DNA from: an uncultured Lachnospiraceae bacterium
GTDB taxonomy: Bacteria; Bacillota; Clostridia; Lachnospirales; Lachnospiraceae
Reading direction: 5' to 3'
DNA: 64,000 bases
NCBI GenBank assembly: GCA_900315735.1
Contig: ONAD01000007.1
Location: 1 to 64,000 of the forward strand
Both the position numbers and the translations under genes were made by a program. Positions 50,171 through 60,392 of the stretch are shown in pieces (within the stretch, counting starts at the first letter, position 1; every line of letters starts with the position of its first letter). The notes under the pieces are model-generated. The model made no database searches. It was not told where the DNA came from and saw only the letters and a list, made by a program, of their open reading frames with translations.

Positions 50171-53001
50171 CAGCTGTCCTCCCCTAACCGAAGTGCCTTT
50201 GCAATTTTCATGCTCCGCAATATTTTGCGGATGATAAAATAACAGAGAAGCATCACCGCTATAAGCACTGCCATAAGTTTTACCAGGTCTGCCGGGTAAA
50301 TATAGATTTCTATGGCAAGATTATGTTTTTGTGGCAGATAGACCACCATAAGCAGACGGACAAAGAAAAGCGTTGCCACTGCACCGATTTCGCCACCTGC
50401 CAGTACCGGTCCTGCCGAAGTAAAAAGCTGTTCTGTTAAAATCATCTGCCGGACTTCTCCCATCCGCATTCCCATGGCACGATAAACGCCAAACAGTAAT
50501 TCCCGTTTTTTCAAAGTCATCATCCAGTACAACAGAAATCCTACCGAGCATATTACCAAGGATAAAATAAAGCTCAATGTAAACATCCCATTTGTCACCT
50601 GCACCATGGCTGAATTGCGGTTGTCTGCAAGCTGCTCCTGCAATAAGATAATATGTTTTGGCTGAATGTCCGCTGCCGCAAGACTTTCCGTGAGTGTTGT
50701 ATCCTTCACATCATCCGCAAGCTTCATCCACACCTGATAGGGTGTCTGACCAAAAGCACTGATAACGGTAGCATAATTTGCCACCAGAAGATACTGTTCC
50801 TGTTCCGTAAGATTGCCTTCTTCATCCTTTTCATAAGTATATCTTTCATAGCCCGGAAAACAGTCTATGATTGCACAGACCTTTGCCTGCCTGCTGCCCA
50901 AGGTATCTTCACCAATCTCTGCCGGAAGATACCTTGTATAACTTAATGTATCTCCCACCTTTAACTTTAATTTATCCGCGAGATTCGAAGAAATCATAAC
51001 GCCATCCGGTTCTTCTGCCAGTGCATTCAGTGCATAAAACCAATGTTCTTTGTTGACACCATCCTTAAGCCGTGCGGTTTCTCCGAATTCTTTTGTATGG
51101 ATTGCCATAAGTTTTCCACCCAAAACTGTTCCGTTTCCTGCTTTAATATCCGTCTTTTCATCTACCAGTACCCTTGTGGCATTTTCGCAGATATTTTCTT
51201 TGATTAAAGCTTCATATCTTCCAAAATCCGGTTCCAGGTATTTCCAGTTGGTTTCCTTCCCTTCCAGTTTTGAAATCTGCAGCCGGAAATTTTCTTCCAG
51301 CACTGCATCTGCTCCGATGCCATATGCAATCCGCTCTTCCATATTCTGATTCATGGTCCGTGCCATATTCGCATCAAAGATTCCACTGGCTATGGTCATA
51401 ATCAGAAACACCGCTAAAAATCCCGATTGATACCAGGTTCTCTTTAGCTGTAAAAATGCCGCATATCCGGCGGGACGAAATCTCTTTTTCAAAACTTTAT
51501 CCAAAGCAAGTATAAGGTAATAAAAAAGACGTATAAACAATAATCCTGCTGCCAGTATAAACACAGATGTATTTAAAAGGATTACCGGGTCCATTCCATT
51601 TCCGGCAATCATTTCCATTGCAAGACTTTCTTTCTGCCGGTTGTAGTTATAAAGGAGATACCCGGATAAAAGTAACAATAAAATATCCAGATAACATTTT
51701 TTCCAGAAGGGATTTTTCACAACGCTGTTTTTTGCCGTGCGTTCATTTACAATGGTATATTTTGTCCGCCGCAGTGCCGGCATCGTCAGAAACAGGATTA
51801 CAATAACTGCCGCCAGCATGGCACAGAAAAACATTCCGCCATTTAAGGTATACATGCTTACGTTCTTCCTGCTGAATTTCAAGAAACCATCCGTAGACGC
51901 TGCACCCTTGCACATTCCATAGCCCAGCAAAAGTCCAAACACCGCACCCAATAGTGCCAGAAAGGATGCCTGCAAAAGATAAATCATGCCCACCTGCAGT
52001 TTTGTTGCGCCACGACTCCGGAGTACTGCAATTTCTCCTTCTTCCAAAGAAAGCATCTGGGACGATACCATATAGATAAATAACAGCAGCAGTACAAGGC
52101 ATGGCAATTCCAATGCCCACAGCATCTGCTGTATCGTCCGCTGCTTTGTAAAAAAGGAAGCTAAGGTATCTGCCATATTATCCTGATACTTTGTATCCGA
52201 TGACCGGAACTGCTGCATATAATCTGCATATTCTGCTGCATTCTTCGCATCTATCTGCCGGTAATCTAACATCAGATTTTCTTCATAACTGATTTCATCC
52301 TGCCCGAAAGATTCTATCATCGTATCAAAGGTATTTTCCGATACAAACAGGGTATTTCCAAAATCACTGAGGGTATGATACCAGTAACTGTCATTGATAT
52401 CCTTTTCCCTTATGATTCCTGTCACCTTAAAGTCCACTTCATAATCTTCTGCTTCACTCTGCAATTTCATATGAAGTACTTCTCCTGTCACCAGTCCATA
52501 GGCATCCATCGTCTCTTCACTGACAAGGCAGGGATAGCAGTCCTTCGCTTCTTCCTCATTTCCGCTGTCTAAGCTCTGTCCATATGTAATGTCTGTATAT
52601 TCCGATAACTCCGGCAGATATCCTATGGTGAAATATTCATTGGTTCCACCCAGACTGGTATCTGCCTTGCCGCCGGAAAGACTTAAATACTGCTCCGATG
52701 CCACCGTATCGACTGCCACATATTCGGTCCATTTTTTCTCATATGCCACAAGTTTATCCATTACTTTCTTTGCAGAACTATAATCTTTCGAAGAATAGCT
52801 GCCACTGCGGTTCATAACTGCCGGAAATGTTTCCTGTTCCTTTGCATAAGTTTCAAACCCGGTTCTTAATACCTGGTTTCCGGCACCACGTTCAAACATC
52901 GGATGACAGACAAACAATGCAATAAATAATGTAATTCCAAGGAGCAGGCACAAATTCAGTCCTTTTTTATTCTTTATTTTACAAAAGACAAAACGTAACA
53001 T
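50170..53001 (-). CDS. FtsX-type ABC permease, two FtsX domains
   Basis: The 943-aa protein has an N-terminal helix, a large extracytoplasmic domain (about 40-290), a first FtsX block (GEIAVLRSRGATKLQVGMIYL) and, after two linker helices, a second large external domain (about 540-800) and a second FtsX block (RELLFGVYRAMGMRMGEVRQMI). This duplicated form matches large MacB-like/lipoprotein-export permeases of Firmicutes. It works with the two ATPases and the adaptors of the same operon. Cargo unknown; peptides, antimicrobials or lipoproteins are the usual cargo classes. Confidence 0.9.
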   Translation of the reverse strand: MLRFVFCKIKNKKGLNLCLLLGITLFIALFVCHPMFERGAGNQVLRTGFETYAKEQETFPAVMNRSGSYSSKDYSSAKKVMDKLVAYEKKWTEYVAVDTVASEQYLSLSGGKADTSLGGTNEYFTIGYLPELSEYTDITYGQSLDSGNEEEAKDCYPCLVSEETMDAYGLVTGEVLHMKLQSEAEDYEVDFKVTGIIREKDINDSYWYHTLSDFGNTLFVSENTFDTMIESFGQDEISYEENLMLDYRQIDAKNAAEYADYMQQFRSSDTKYQDNMADTLASFFTKQRTIQQMLWALELPCLVLLLLFIYMVSSQMLSLEEGEIAVLRSRGATKLQVGMIYLLQASFLALLGAVFGLLLGYGMCKGAASTDGFLKFSRKNVSMYTLNGGMFFCAMLAAVIVILFLTMPALRRTKYTIVNERTAKNSVVKNPFWKKCYLDILLLLLSGYLLYNYNRQKESLAMEMIAGNGMDPVILLNTSVFILAAGLLFIRLFYYLILALDKVLKKRFRPAGYAAFLQLKRTWYQSGFLAVFLIMTIASGIFDANMARTMNQNMEERIAYGIGADAVLEENFRLQISKLEGKETNWKYLEPDFGRYEALIKENICENATRVLVDEKTDIKAGNGTVLGGKLMAIHTKEFGETARLKDGVNKEHWFYALNALAEEPDGVMISSNLADKLKLKVGDTLSYTRYLPAEIGEDTLGSRQAKVCAIIDCFPGYERYTYEKDEEGNLTEQEQYLLVANYATVISAFGQTPYQVWMKLADDVKDTTLTESLAAADIQPKHIILLQEQLADNRNSAMVQVTNGMFTLSFILSLVICSVGFLLYWMMTLKKRELLFGVYRAMGMRMGEVRQMILTEQLFTSAGPVLAGGEIGAVATLFFVRLLMVVYLPQKHNLAIEIYIYPADLVKLMAVLIAVMLLCYFIIRKILRSMKIAKALRLGEDS

Positions 53002-53012
53002 TCCAACTCCTC

Positions 53013-55181
53013 CTACTCTCTTGCCAGTACATCGCCAGCCTCTATTCCTAAGAGAACCACTTTTCCATTTCCGGTAAGTGTATCATCCAGTAAAACATAC
53101 TGTTTCATCAGATGGTCCTCTTCCACCTTCCATACAAAATAGGACACTTTATCCGGATGCATTGCATCCTTTTCTTCATAAATCATTCCTGCAGGAAGCA
53201 CTACAACATCCTCCATGGAAATATAAGGAAAATCCACGCTTCCTCCCTTTCCCATATCCTCGACGATTTCATCGTCCATCCGTACATAAAATGCCGGTGC
53301 ATCATACCCGGAGGTTGTCTGAAAAGTATCATGAGCACCATTTTCATCGGTATAGAGACAACCTTTATCCAGATTATTGCTGCCTGCTGCAAATCCCACA
53401 CAGGTTCCAGTGTAAGTCGTATCCCCGGACGTAATGCTTACCTTTTCGCCAATCTCTGCAATGTTATCTGTATACACAGTTACGGACTTACTGCTTACCA
53501 TCTGCACCAGAAATAAATCTGATACGTCTCCTCTCATCTTAAGAATTTCAGCTCCGGCTTCTACCATATCTCCTTCCCGGGCTGTTATTTTTGCCACCTG
53601 TCCATCCGCATCTGCATAAATGGATAACTTGCCGGTTCCGTCATTTCCACGGCTTAACGTATTGTAAGCTGCCTGCAGCTGCTGCAGCGTATAGCTATGG
53701 TCTGCCTCTGCGATTTCTTTTTGTAAGGTTATCATCTGCCGGTCATAGTCACTGGCAGAATCTGACATATTCTCTAATTCCGCAAGCTGCGCATCATAGT
53801 CCGCCTGCTGTTTCTGATAAGAAGTATTCTCCGTCTCTATGGCATTGGCAGCTTCTGTAATGGCTGCCTTTCCTTCCCCGGTATCGATGATATAAAGAAG
53901 GTCACCTTTTTTTACGTCCTCATCCTTTTCCACCGCAATTTTTACAATCTCTCCCTCTTTTACAGCAAGATAGGTGCTTGCATTTTTATCTGCCCTTCCA
54001 TATTTTAATCCGTGATTTTCCACCTGAAAGTCTGACCGTTCCACCGTATACTCCGTATAATCCGAAGGCATCCGCTCCATTGTCTCATAATAGACCGCTT
54101 CCCCTTCCTCTAATCCATCTATAATCTGGGTATTATGGTCATCCGCTGCGCCCACGGTCACTTTACGTTTTTCCCTTGTATCCTTGCCGGTTCGCACATA
54201 GACATAAGTCTCTCCATCTTCTTCATAAAGGGACGCATTTCCCACCAGAAGGACATGTTCCGCCTTTTTCTCCTCATAATAAATGGGATACTGCCCGCCT
54301 GCCTTAAGCTCCACGCCCTCCGGCTTTTCCATCACGATATCCGGATAATTGTTATTTATTTTTGCAAGAACCAGTTCTTCCGTACTGTATTCCCGCTCGG
54401 TAACCGGCACTCTTTCTCCCGCCACCAGCATATATTTTTCAGCAATCTCTTTATATTTATAATCCTGTACCGTTACATCCTTAAGCTCTATTGCAAGGTC
54501 TCCGGTATCTGCCACAATCGCTACATTTTCTCCCGCACCGGCTTTCCGGCTTACGGTCAGGCTCTTGGTATAAACCACTTCACCACTGTGATTTGCCTTT
54601 AGTGTTCCATCTGCAATCAGAGCATCCAATGCCGCAATCTCCTCGTTCAGCTTCTGCACCCGGTACTCATGAAGCTTCGTATCGTAGCGGCTGTTTTCCT
54701 GCAGGACGGCTATCTGAGAGGTGATATCCTCTGTCGCATCCTCCTGCTGCTTTTCCAATTTATCCTGTTGCAGTTGGTTGATTTTCTGGTTTAATTCGTA
54801 TACGGTATTTTCATGTGACAGCTCCTGCTGTTTTGCTTCTCGTGACGCACTCGCCTCGTCTACATCTGCATATGCCAGCACATCACCTTTTTCTACGGTA
54901 TCACCCGGTTCTACCAGAATCTTTGTTACCGTGACATTAGCTTCATATGCCTGTCCGTATTCCTTTGGCACGGCTGTTCCAAGCAGCACTTTGGTGCTTC
55001 CGATATCTCCATAGGTTACCTGCTGATATGAATTATTACTTGCTGCCGGCTCTTCTAAGTCCGGTATTATTTCCGCTTTTTTACTGCTGCAGCCACCAAT
55101 TAACATTGCAAAAAACAGACCGGTCAGAACTACGAGAAACACGCTTTGCGATTTTCCCGCGTAACTTTTTTTCTTTCTCAC
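53013..55181 (-). CDS. Double-length efflux adaptor lipoprotein (HlyD/MacA-like, tandem)
   Basis: The 722-aa lipoprotein (FFAMLIGGC, Cys about 30) contains two successive adaptor units. Unit 1 (about 55-375): lipoyl half VTKILVEPGDTVEKGDVLAYAD, coiled coil (about 105-185) and barrel. Unit 2 (about 390-700): EIVKIAVEKDEDVKKGDLLYI, coiled coil (about 430-505), ADGQVAKITAREGDMVEAGAEI and barrel. Normal adaptors have one such unit, so this looks like an internal fusion. It should bridge the permease to the outside. Its start overlaps the stop of the second adaptor gene by 4 nt. Confidence 0.85.
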   Translation of the reverse strand: MRKKKSYAGKSQSVFLVVLTGLFFAMLIGGCSSKKAEIIPDLEEPAASNNSYQQVTYGDIGSTKVLLGTAVPKEYGQAYEANVTVTKILVEPGDTVEKGDVLAYADVDEASASREAKQQELSHENTVYELNQKINQLQQDKLEKQQEDATEDITSQIAVLQENSRYDTKLHEYRVQKLNEEIAALDALIADGTLKANHSGEVVYTKSLTVSRKAGAGENVAIVADTGDLAIELKDVTVQDYKYKEIAEKYMLVAGERVPVTEREYSTEELVLAKINNNYPDIVMEKPEGVELKAGGQYPIYYEEKKAEHVLLVGNASLYEEDGETYVYVRTGKDTREKRKVTVGAADDHNTQIIDGLEEGEAVYYETMERMPSDYTEYTVERSDFQVENHGLKYGRADKNASTYLAVKEGEIVKIAVEKDEDVKKGDLLYIIDTGEGKAAITEAANAIETENTSYQKQQADYDAQLAELENMSDSASDYDRQMITLQKEIAEADHSYTLQQLQAAYNTLSRGNDGTGKLSIYADADGQVAKITAREGDMVEAGAEILKMRGDVSDLFLVQMVSSKSVTVYTDNIAEIGEKVSITSGDTTYTGTCVGFAAGSNNLDKGCLYTDENGAHDTFQTTSGYDAPAFYVRMDDEIVEDMGKGGSVDFPYISMEDVVVLPAGMIYEEKDAMHPDKVSYFVWKVEEDHLMKQYVLLDDTLTGNGKVVLLGIEAGDVLARE

Positions 55182-56164
55182 AGGGTCACCTTCTCTCCGC
55201 CGGAAAGTCCGGATGTAATCACCCGGTTATCCCCTACTTTTTCTCCAACTGTTACCGGTACTGCCTCACGATATCCGGTATCATCAAGAAGATAGACAAA
55301 GTTTCCATCTTCACCTTCCTTTACGGCAGAGGCTTTCACATATATGACATTTTCCAGCGTGGGCTTCGTAATCACAAGGCTCAGCACATCTGCCTCTGAA
55401 AGCGATGTCATATCCGATACCGGTGAAAATATGATTTTATTTTCTTCCACACGGTCAACCTTTAATTCATAGGACAGCGCATCCAATGTGGCTTGATAAG
55501 TATCTCTCACCTGAAATTCATAGCCTTCCGGCAGGTCTGCTTCATAATTTCCGGTTCCGCATACTTCGGTAATCAGGTTATTTCCCGGCACAAAGCTTCC
55601 TTTTTGCAGATAATTGTCCATGGCTGTAATGGTACCGGATTCTTTGGCTGTAATCTGATAGCGGGACAGCTTTTCTTCTGCCTCTTCCACATAAAGCTCC
55701 GCCACTTCAATATCCCGCTTTAAATTTGCAATATCTTCGTTATAATCCAAGGATGCATCACAGTTCATGAGGTTTACATAATGTTCCACCAGAAGCTGTT
55801 TATCTGTAATCTCATCCTGATACTGCGCCTTTTTTTCTTCCAGACTGTCTGAACGGAAGGATACCAGAAGCTCTCCCTTTTCCACTTTATCGCCTACTGC
55901 AACATATACTTTCTCTAATTTTAATTCCGTATTTGTTGCATCATAGGTAATCTTTTCCAGACCTTCTGCCTTTAATTTCAAAGTAATTTCCGGTGTCAGA
56001 TTTCCCTTTTTCACTTCCGTGGTATCATAAGCCAGCTTCTCATAGGGTGTCCGGGCAGTTGACATCAGCCCCGACTCTGCGGTTCCGCATCCCGTCAGTA
56101 AGCTGCCTGCTGCCAGACACAAAAGCAGTTTCCATTTTCCCGCTGTTTTCTTTCTAGCTGCCAT
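55178..56164 (-). CDS. Efflux adaptor lipoprotein (HlyD/MacA-like)
   Basis: The 328-aa lipoprotein (AAGSLLTGC, Cys about 25) has one adaptor unit: LKLEKVYVAVGDKVEKGELLVSF, coiled coil (about 105-170), SGTITAMDNYLQKGSFV and a C-terminal barrel ending GEKVGDNRVITSGLSGGEKV. It overlaps the double adaptor gene by 4 nt and follows the lipoprotein gene by 9 nt. Three adaptor units are therefore encoded for one permease. Confidence 0.87.
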   Translation of the reverse strand: MAARKKTAGKWKLLLCLAAGSLLTGCGTAESGLMSTARTPYEKLAYDTTEVKKGNLTPEITLKLKAEGLEKITYDATNTELKLEKVYVAVGDKVEKGELLVSFRSDSLEEKKAQYQDEITDKQLLVEHYVNLMNCDASLDYNEDIANLKRDIEVAELYVEEAEEKLSRYQITAKESGTITAMDNYLQKGSFVPGNNLITEVCGTGNYEADLPEGYEFQVRDTYQATLDALSYELKVDRVEENKIIFSPVSDMTSLSEADVLSLVITKPTLENVIYVKASAVKEGEDGNFVYLLDDTGYREAVPVTVGEKVGDNRVITSGLSGGEKVTL

Positions 56165-56173
56165 AGGCGCACC

Positions 56174-57631
56174 TTACATTTCATCCAAAGGATGAATCAA
56201 TGTACCATCCATGGCATTGACAAATACCGGATGCCTGCCAGTTCCGTATGCCTCATTCATATAAAGACACCATGCCGGCACATAACTGTAACAGCCTTCC
56301 TTCTGGTCATCTTTGATGCGCGCATAACCAAGCTTTAACTTATTAAAACTCTTGAATTCATCCAGTTGGTAATCGTCTCCATTCTTTATAATCTCGTCTT
56401 TGATAATATTTTGAATCGTTGATAACGGAAGCAGTTCCACCTCTTTTGAAATCTTTGTAATGTTGATTGGATACTGCATAAGTACCTCTGTAATTCCGGC
56501 ATCCGTAACTGCAAAGGTCGTCTCATCCTGCAATTCGAAATAGACATCACTGTTTTCCAGCGTAACCCAGGAAACGTCAAAGTCGTTATAATCCAAAGAA
56601 TTACTGAATACCAGCCCATTGACACCGCTTCCATAACCGAAGAGATAGCCCCAGTTTCTGACCTCACTAACCTCTGAATCAATAAACTCTTCTCCATCTT
56701 TTTCTGTGGCATTTGCTCCATACCAGACATAATTCTTCAGTCCGTAAAGCACCTGATTGTCACGTCCTGTTTCTTTTAAAAACTGCTCTACCAACTGCTT
56801 TGCATCTTCTTTGGAAATGCTGCATTCATTTTCCGATTCCGTTTTGTCAATCGACGCACTTACCGAACTATAACCATCGATATAATCACAATCCTTTAAA
56901 GACTGTGGTCCATAATACTGGTTTACATAAATATTACTCTTTCCCTGTACTAACGGTGATGCCGTAATATAGGCAATTGCATTTCCACCGGATTCCTTCA
57001 CCTCAAAACACATATTACACAAAAGGTCTCCGCAATATCCCACATATTCATTACAATTGTCATAATCCTCTGCTATGGTATAGGTATCCTTTGCTGTATC
57101 TAAGGCTTTTTCATATTTCTTTTTCTCTTCTTCCGCTTCTTCCTTCCATCCATTCAGCCTTTCTTTCCATTGTTCCGCATCCTGCTGTCCCTTGCTCTCT
57201 AATTCATCAATCTGAGACTGGGCAGATATAATCGTTCCGTCCATGCTGTCAATAGCTGACTGTAATTCTTCTCTTGTGAGATGCTCCAAATCATGATAAT
57301 AGATTTCCGAATCTTTAAAATACGCTTTTAAGACTTTCTTCTTATAATTGGTATCAAGCTTTAATTCTTCTACTGTCACTACAGACATGTTATCTGCCTT
57401 CGGCACATCAATGGGCGCATTAATTCTTACCTTCACATCCCCGTCCGACGTTGTTACCGTAAAGCTGTCATCCCAGTTATCTGCTTCCCGGAATTCATCC
57501 AGTGTGCTGACTACTCCTTTGCTTTCCTGTTCTGTTTCCATATCATAATCTACTTTTTTCCCGCCACATCCGGTAAGAAGCACCAGTGCCATGCCTGCCG
57601 GAATGATTTTTCGTAGTATTGAATGTTTCAT
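56174..57631 (-). CDS. Lipoprotein of unknown function, first gene of the export operon
   Basis: The 485-aa lipoprotein (MALVLLTGC, Cys about 22) has a coiled coil at about 118-175 and a beta-rich C-terminal half. It resembles, from memory, uncharacterised Lachnospiraceae lipoproteins (DUF6034-like), but I am unsure. As the first gene of the export operon it may be a substrate-handling or signalling partner. The ATG has GGAGGGG about 6 nt upstream. Confidence 0.75.
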   Translation of the reverse strand: MKHSILRKIIPAGMALVLLTGCGGKKVDYDMETEQESKGVVSTLDEFREADNWDDSFTVTTSDGDVKVRINAPIDVPKADNMSVVTVEELKLDTNYKKKVLKAYFKDSEIYYHDLEHLTREELQSAIDSMDGTIISAQSQIDELESKGQQDAEQWKERLNGWKEEAEEEKKKYEKALDTAKDTYTIAEDYDNCNEYVGYCGDLLCNMCFEVKESGGNAIAYITASPLVQGKSNIYVNQYYGPQSLKDCDYIDGYSSVSASIDKTESENECSISKEDAKQLVEQFLKETGRDNQVLYGLKNYVWYGANATEKDGEEFIDSEVSEVRNWGYLFGYGSGVNGLVFSNSLDYNDFDVSWVTLENSDVYFELQDETTFAVTDAGITEVLMQYPINITKISKEVELLPLSTIQNIIKDEIIKNGDDYQLDEFKSFNKLKLGYARIKDDQKEGCYSYVPAWCLYMNEAYGTGRHPVFVNAMDGTLIHPLDEM

Positions 57632-57689
57632 CCTGTCCCCTCCGTTTTACATCTTTTCATTTCTATTTTTCTCGTTTCTGATGTTACCT

Positions 57690-57733
57690 TAACATGCAGA
57701 TGTAAACTTTTTGTATCTTATATTATATAAAAC
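57690..57733 (-). promoter_or_regulatory. Putative control region of the export operon
   Basis: On the minus strand TATATAATATAAGATACA lies about 90 nt before the operon start: a TATAAT with poor -35, followed by AGATACA, then TTTACATCTGCATG. AGATACA also occurs twice in the promoter of the two-component operon at 62490-62515, suggesting a shared regulator site. Confidence 0.35.
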
Positions 57734-57747
57734 TGATATTGCATAAA

Positions 57748-57794
57748 ACCGGCAATCCTGTGGCTATATTTCTTATCACCACAGAACTGCCGGT
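57748..57794 (-). terminator. Terminator of the EAL-protein gene
   Basis: ACCGGCA/TGCCGGT and CTGTGG/CCACAG form a long interrupted stem 47 nt past the EAL gene stop, followed by TTTAT on the minus strand. Confidence 0.75.
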
Positions 57795-57840
57795 CTAATT
57801 ATTTCTATTTTTACTTTTTCTATTTTTTCTTTTTTGTTTT

Positions 57841-59508
57841 CTAGCAGTTTGAAAGAAGTATCTCAAGTTCATCTGCGCTAACCGGTTTGGAATAATAATA
57901 TCCCTGAAACCAGGTGGCTCCCACAGTTCGAAGATAGTCTTCCAACGCTTTATTTTCTACGCCCTCCAGGCAGCTTTTGATATTGGCTGCATTGGCAAAA
58001 TCTACCATGCTTTGTACGATTGCCTTATTCTTTTTATTTACAAGAATCTTCCGGATAAAACTCATATCAATCTTAATCTCATCAATCAGCATCTCCAGTG
58101 CCATGGCAGAGGATGCACTTCCTGTTCCAAAATCATCCATGGCAAATTTGACTCCATAGCCTCGTAATACTGCCATCCGTTCATTGATAACGGATACCGG
58201 GAGGCTTCTGCACCGTTCCGTAATCTCAAGGCAAAGATGTCTTACCGGAAATTCCGTCTTGTCCAAAAGCTCTAATACCACCCGGCAGAAATCCGGCCGT
58301 TCCAACTGCTTTGCCGATACATTCACATTAATAAAGAAATCCGGGTTCTGCTGCAGGAAAAGTTTACTGTCCCACAATGCCTGTTCTAAGACATAATTTC
58401 CCAAATCATACATGGATGGGTCATTTTCCAGCCAGTCGATAAAGAGTCCCGGCGGAATTGCTCCGTAAGGCTCCTTCTTCCAGCGCACCAGTGCCTCTGC
58501 ACCCATTATCTTTCCATCCTGAGAAGTCACAATCGGCTGATATTCCACATAGAATCCATCGCAATGATTCAAGACCGACTGATGAATGATTTTCATCAAA
58601 TCCAGATCCATGCCGCCATAGGAAAGCATTAAATCATTAAAGAATAAAATACCGGTGCTGCGGCGTTCCCTTGCTTTCTCTAAAGTATATTCCAGCTTAC
58701 TTTGAACCGTGGAAATATCTCCCTTATAATCATCTAAAATCAGTCCGCTGGCATAAATTTTAAATTCAAAGAAATGACCGTCAATATATGCATTTTCCTT
58801 TAAGGTGTCCTCGATTTTGGTCATATATGCTTCCGCATCTTCCCGGTCTGCATCCCTTAAAATAAAAGCAAAATTGGAACTGTTCATGCGATATACTGCG
58901 GTGTCTGTATCCATCATATAGATGAAACGCAGTCCGATTTCCCGCTGCATCTGCTCGCTGTAATTGGTTCCGTATAAAATATTCATGTCATTCATATGGT
59001 CAAATTCGATTTCAAGAACTGCCACCTTCCGTCTGGTAGCAATATAATCTTTGATATGTTCTTCAAACTTCACCTGACTATATAAATCCGTCTGCGCATC
59101 AATCTCCTGAAGTGCATTTTCATTTTTCAATACAACAATCAGATACTCCCGATTCTCTTTTCTTACTACATCCATAGAAAAGCCCATCATATAATCCGGT
59201 TTGTCTCTTCCCATACGAATATAAAGTGGTTCGGAAAGTGCCTCTTTTCTAAGGCGCATTTCCATTGCCGCTTCATATTCCGGTATATCATATGGATGGA
59301 CATGTGCCGTCAGTTTCTGATAAAAATCCAGACTGTATCCGGCTTCCATTCCAAGAAATTCTGCTGTTTTCTCCGGTACAAATGTCAGATTTTTCTGCAA
59401 ATCAGTGATTAAAAGATACAGATTCTTCGACAAATCCGTTACCTTACTCAACATGCCTGAAAAAAAGTCCGCATCCCCCAACCAGAACTCTTCCTGTTTC
59501 ATCTGCAA
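57841..59508 (-). CDS. Cyclic-di-GMP phosphodiesterase with degenerate GGDEF and active-type EAL domain
   Basis: The 555-aa soluble protein has a PAS-like N-terminus (about 20-130), a GGDEF domain whose active site reads SSNF in YRMNSSNFAFIL (so no cyclase activity is expected), and an EAL domain. EAL residues are present: MGAEALVRWK, INVNVSAKQL, CLEITER, AMDDFGTG, IKIDMSFI and CLEGVE. It should degrade cyclic-di-GMP, with the GGDEF remnant possibly sensing GTP. It is monocistronic, with its own terminator. Confidence 0.9.
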   Translation of the reverse strand: MQMKQEEFWLGDADFFSGMLSKVTDLSKNLYLLITDLQKNLTFVPEKTAEFLGMEAGYSLDFYQKLTAHVHPYDIPEYEAAMEMRLRKEALSEPLYIRMGRDKPDYMMGFSMDVVRKENREYLIVVLKNENALQEIDAQTDLYSQVKFEEHIKDYIATRRKVAVLEIEFDHMNDMNILYGTNYSEQMQREIGLRFIYMMDTDTAVYRMNSSNFAFILRDADREDAEAYMTKIEDTLKENAYIDGHFFEFKIYASGLILDDYKGDISTVQSKLEYTLEKARERRSTGILFFNDLMLSYGGMDLDLMKIIHQSVLNHCDGFYVEYQPIVTSQDGKIMGAEALVRWKKEPYGAIPPGLFIDWLENDPSMYDLGNYVLEQALWDSKLFLQQNPDFFINVNVSAKQLERPDFCRVVLELLDKTEFPVRHLCLEITERCRSLPVSVINERMAVLRGYGVKFAMDDFGTGSASSAMALEMLIDEIKIDMSFIRKILVNKKNKAIVQSMVDFANAANIKSCLEGVENKALEDYLRTVGATWFQGYYYSKPVSADELEILLSNC

Positions 59509-59573
59509 TCATCCTTTTCACAACAACTACAGGCGATTATTCACGCCCCTGAAAATACCCTTACCTTCGCCTT

Positions 59574-60392
59574 CTATTTTACCATGTTATGCTTCGTTTG
59601 GCTATCGGATATTGTGCTGATTCCATAGATAAATTTGGTTTTATCATAGAGTTCAAAATAACGGTATGCGGCATCTTTTTCTTCCTGTATTTTATCGGAT
59701 TTTACCCACATTCCATCCACATTAAGTCCGGTGTAGGAAAGCTGCTCTGTAAGTTCTTCATCCACTGTTTTTTCTTGTTCTTGTGCATCCGTTTCACCGG
59801 ATAAATGGTTTCCTTCTGTATTTTTGAGACTCTCCCGGATATTTTCTCCCTCTGCTTCTGCCAGCAATACGGTGCCATCCTCTAAGAGAAATACCGTATG
59901 CGCCTCCGTGCCATCATATTTTGTAAAAATAAGTTTCCAATAGTAGGCACTATAGGTGTGAAATGTGGTATCCACCGCTTTCACCGGAAATGCCTCCCAG
60001 GTATACCAGTTGGCATAAGAAGAAGCCAAGTTGGAAGGATACTGTCCATTCTGATAAATGACTTCCATGCTGTCTCTTGCCAGTGCTGCTGCCTCATAAT
60101 CCTCTAAAGTCATCTCATACGCATAAGCTTCCTGCGTCTCACTCTCCCACTGCCCGGTAATCAGCCGGATGCGGTCACTTAATTTAAGGCTTTCCGAAGC
60201 TTCCTTTGCCAGCAGGGAATCGGAAGCTATATACTGTGCCGGAACTGCCTGCACGCCTCCTACCTCTTTGCGCTCCTGCCTTTCAATCAGAATTCCCGGC
60301 AGAAAAATTCCTGTCAGTACCACCAGAAGTGTTCCTGCTATCATTCCACAGACACTTCCTTTTATCTTTAATTTTGTTCTTTTCTGAAACAT
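59574..60392 (-). CDS. Single-pass membrane protein, partner of the two-component system
   Basis: The 272-aa protein has one N-terminal helix (about 14-34) and an extracytoplasmic domain with two similar YAYEMTLEDYEAAALA-type and YWKLIFTKYDGTEAHTVFLLEDG segments. It overlaps the end of the histidine kinase gene by 25 nt. Position and topology are like those of YycI/YycH-type kinase modulators, but I cannot claim homology. It probably tunes the kinase. Confidence 0.7.
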   Translation of the reverse strand: MFQKRTKLKIKGSVCGMIAGTLLVVLTGIFLPGILIERQERKEVGGVQAVPAQYIASDSLLAKEASESLKLSDRIRLITGQWESETQEAYAYEMTLEDYEAAALARDSMEVIYQNGQYPSNLASSYANWYTWEAFPVKAVDTTFHTYSAYYWKLIFTKYDGTEAHTVFLLEDGTVLLAEAEGENIRESLKNTEGNHLSGETDAQEQEKTVDEELTEQLSYTGLNVDGMWVKSDKIQEEKDAAYRYFELYDKTKFIYGISTISDSQTKHNMVK

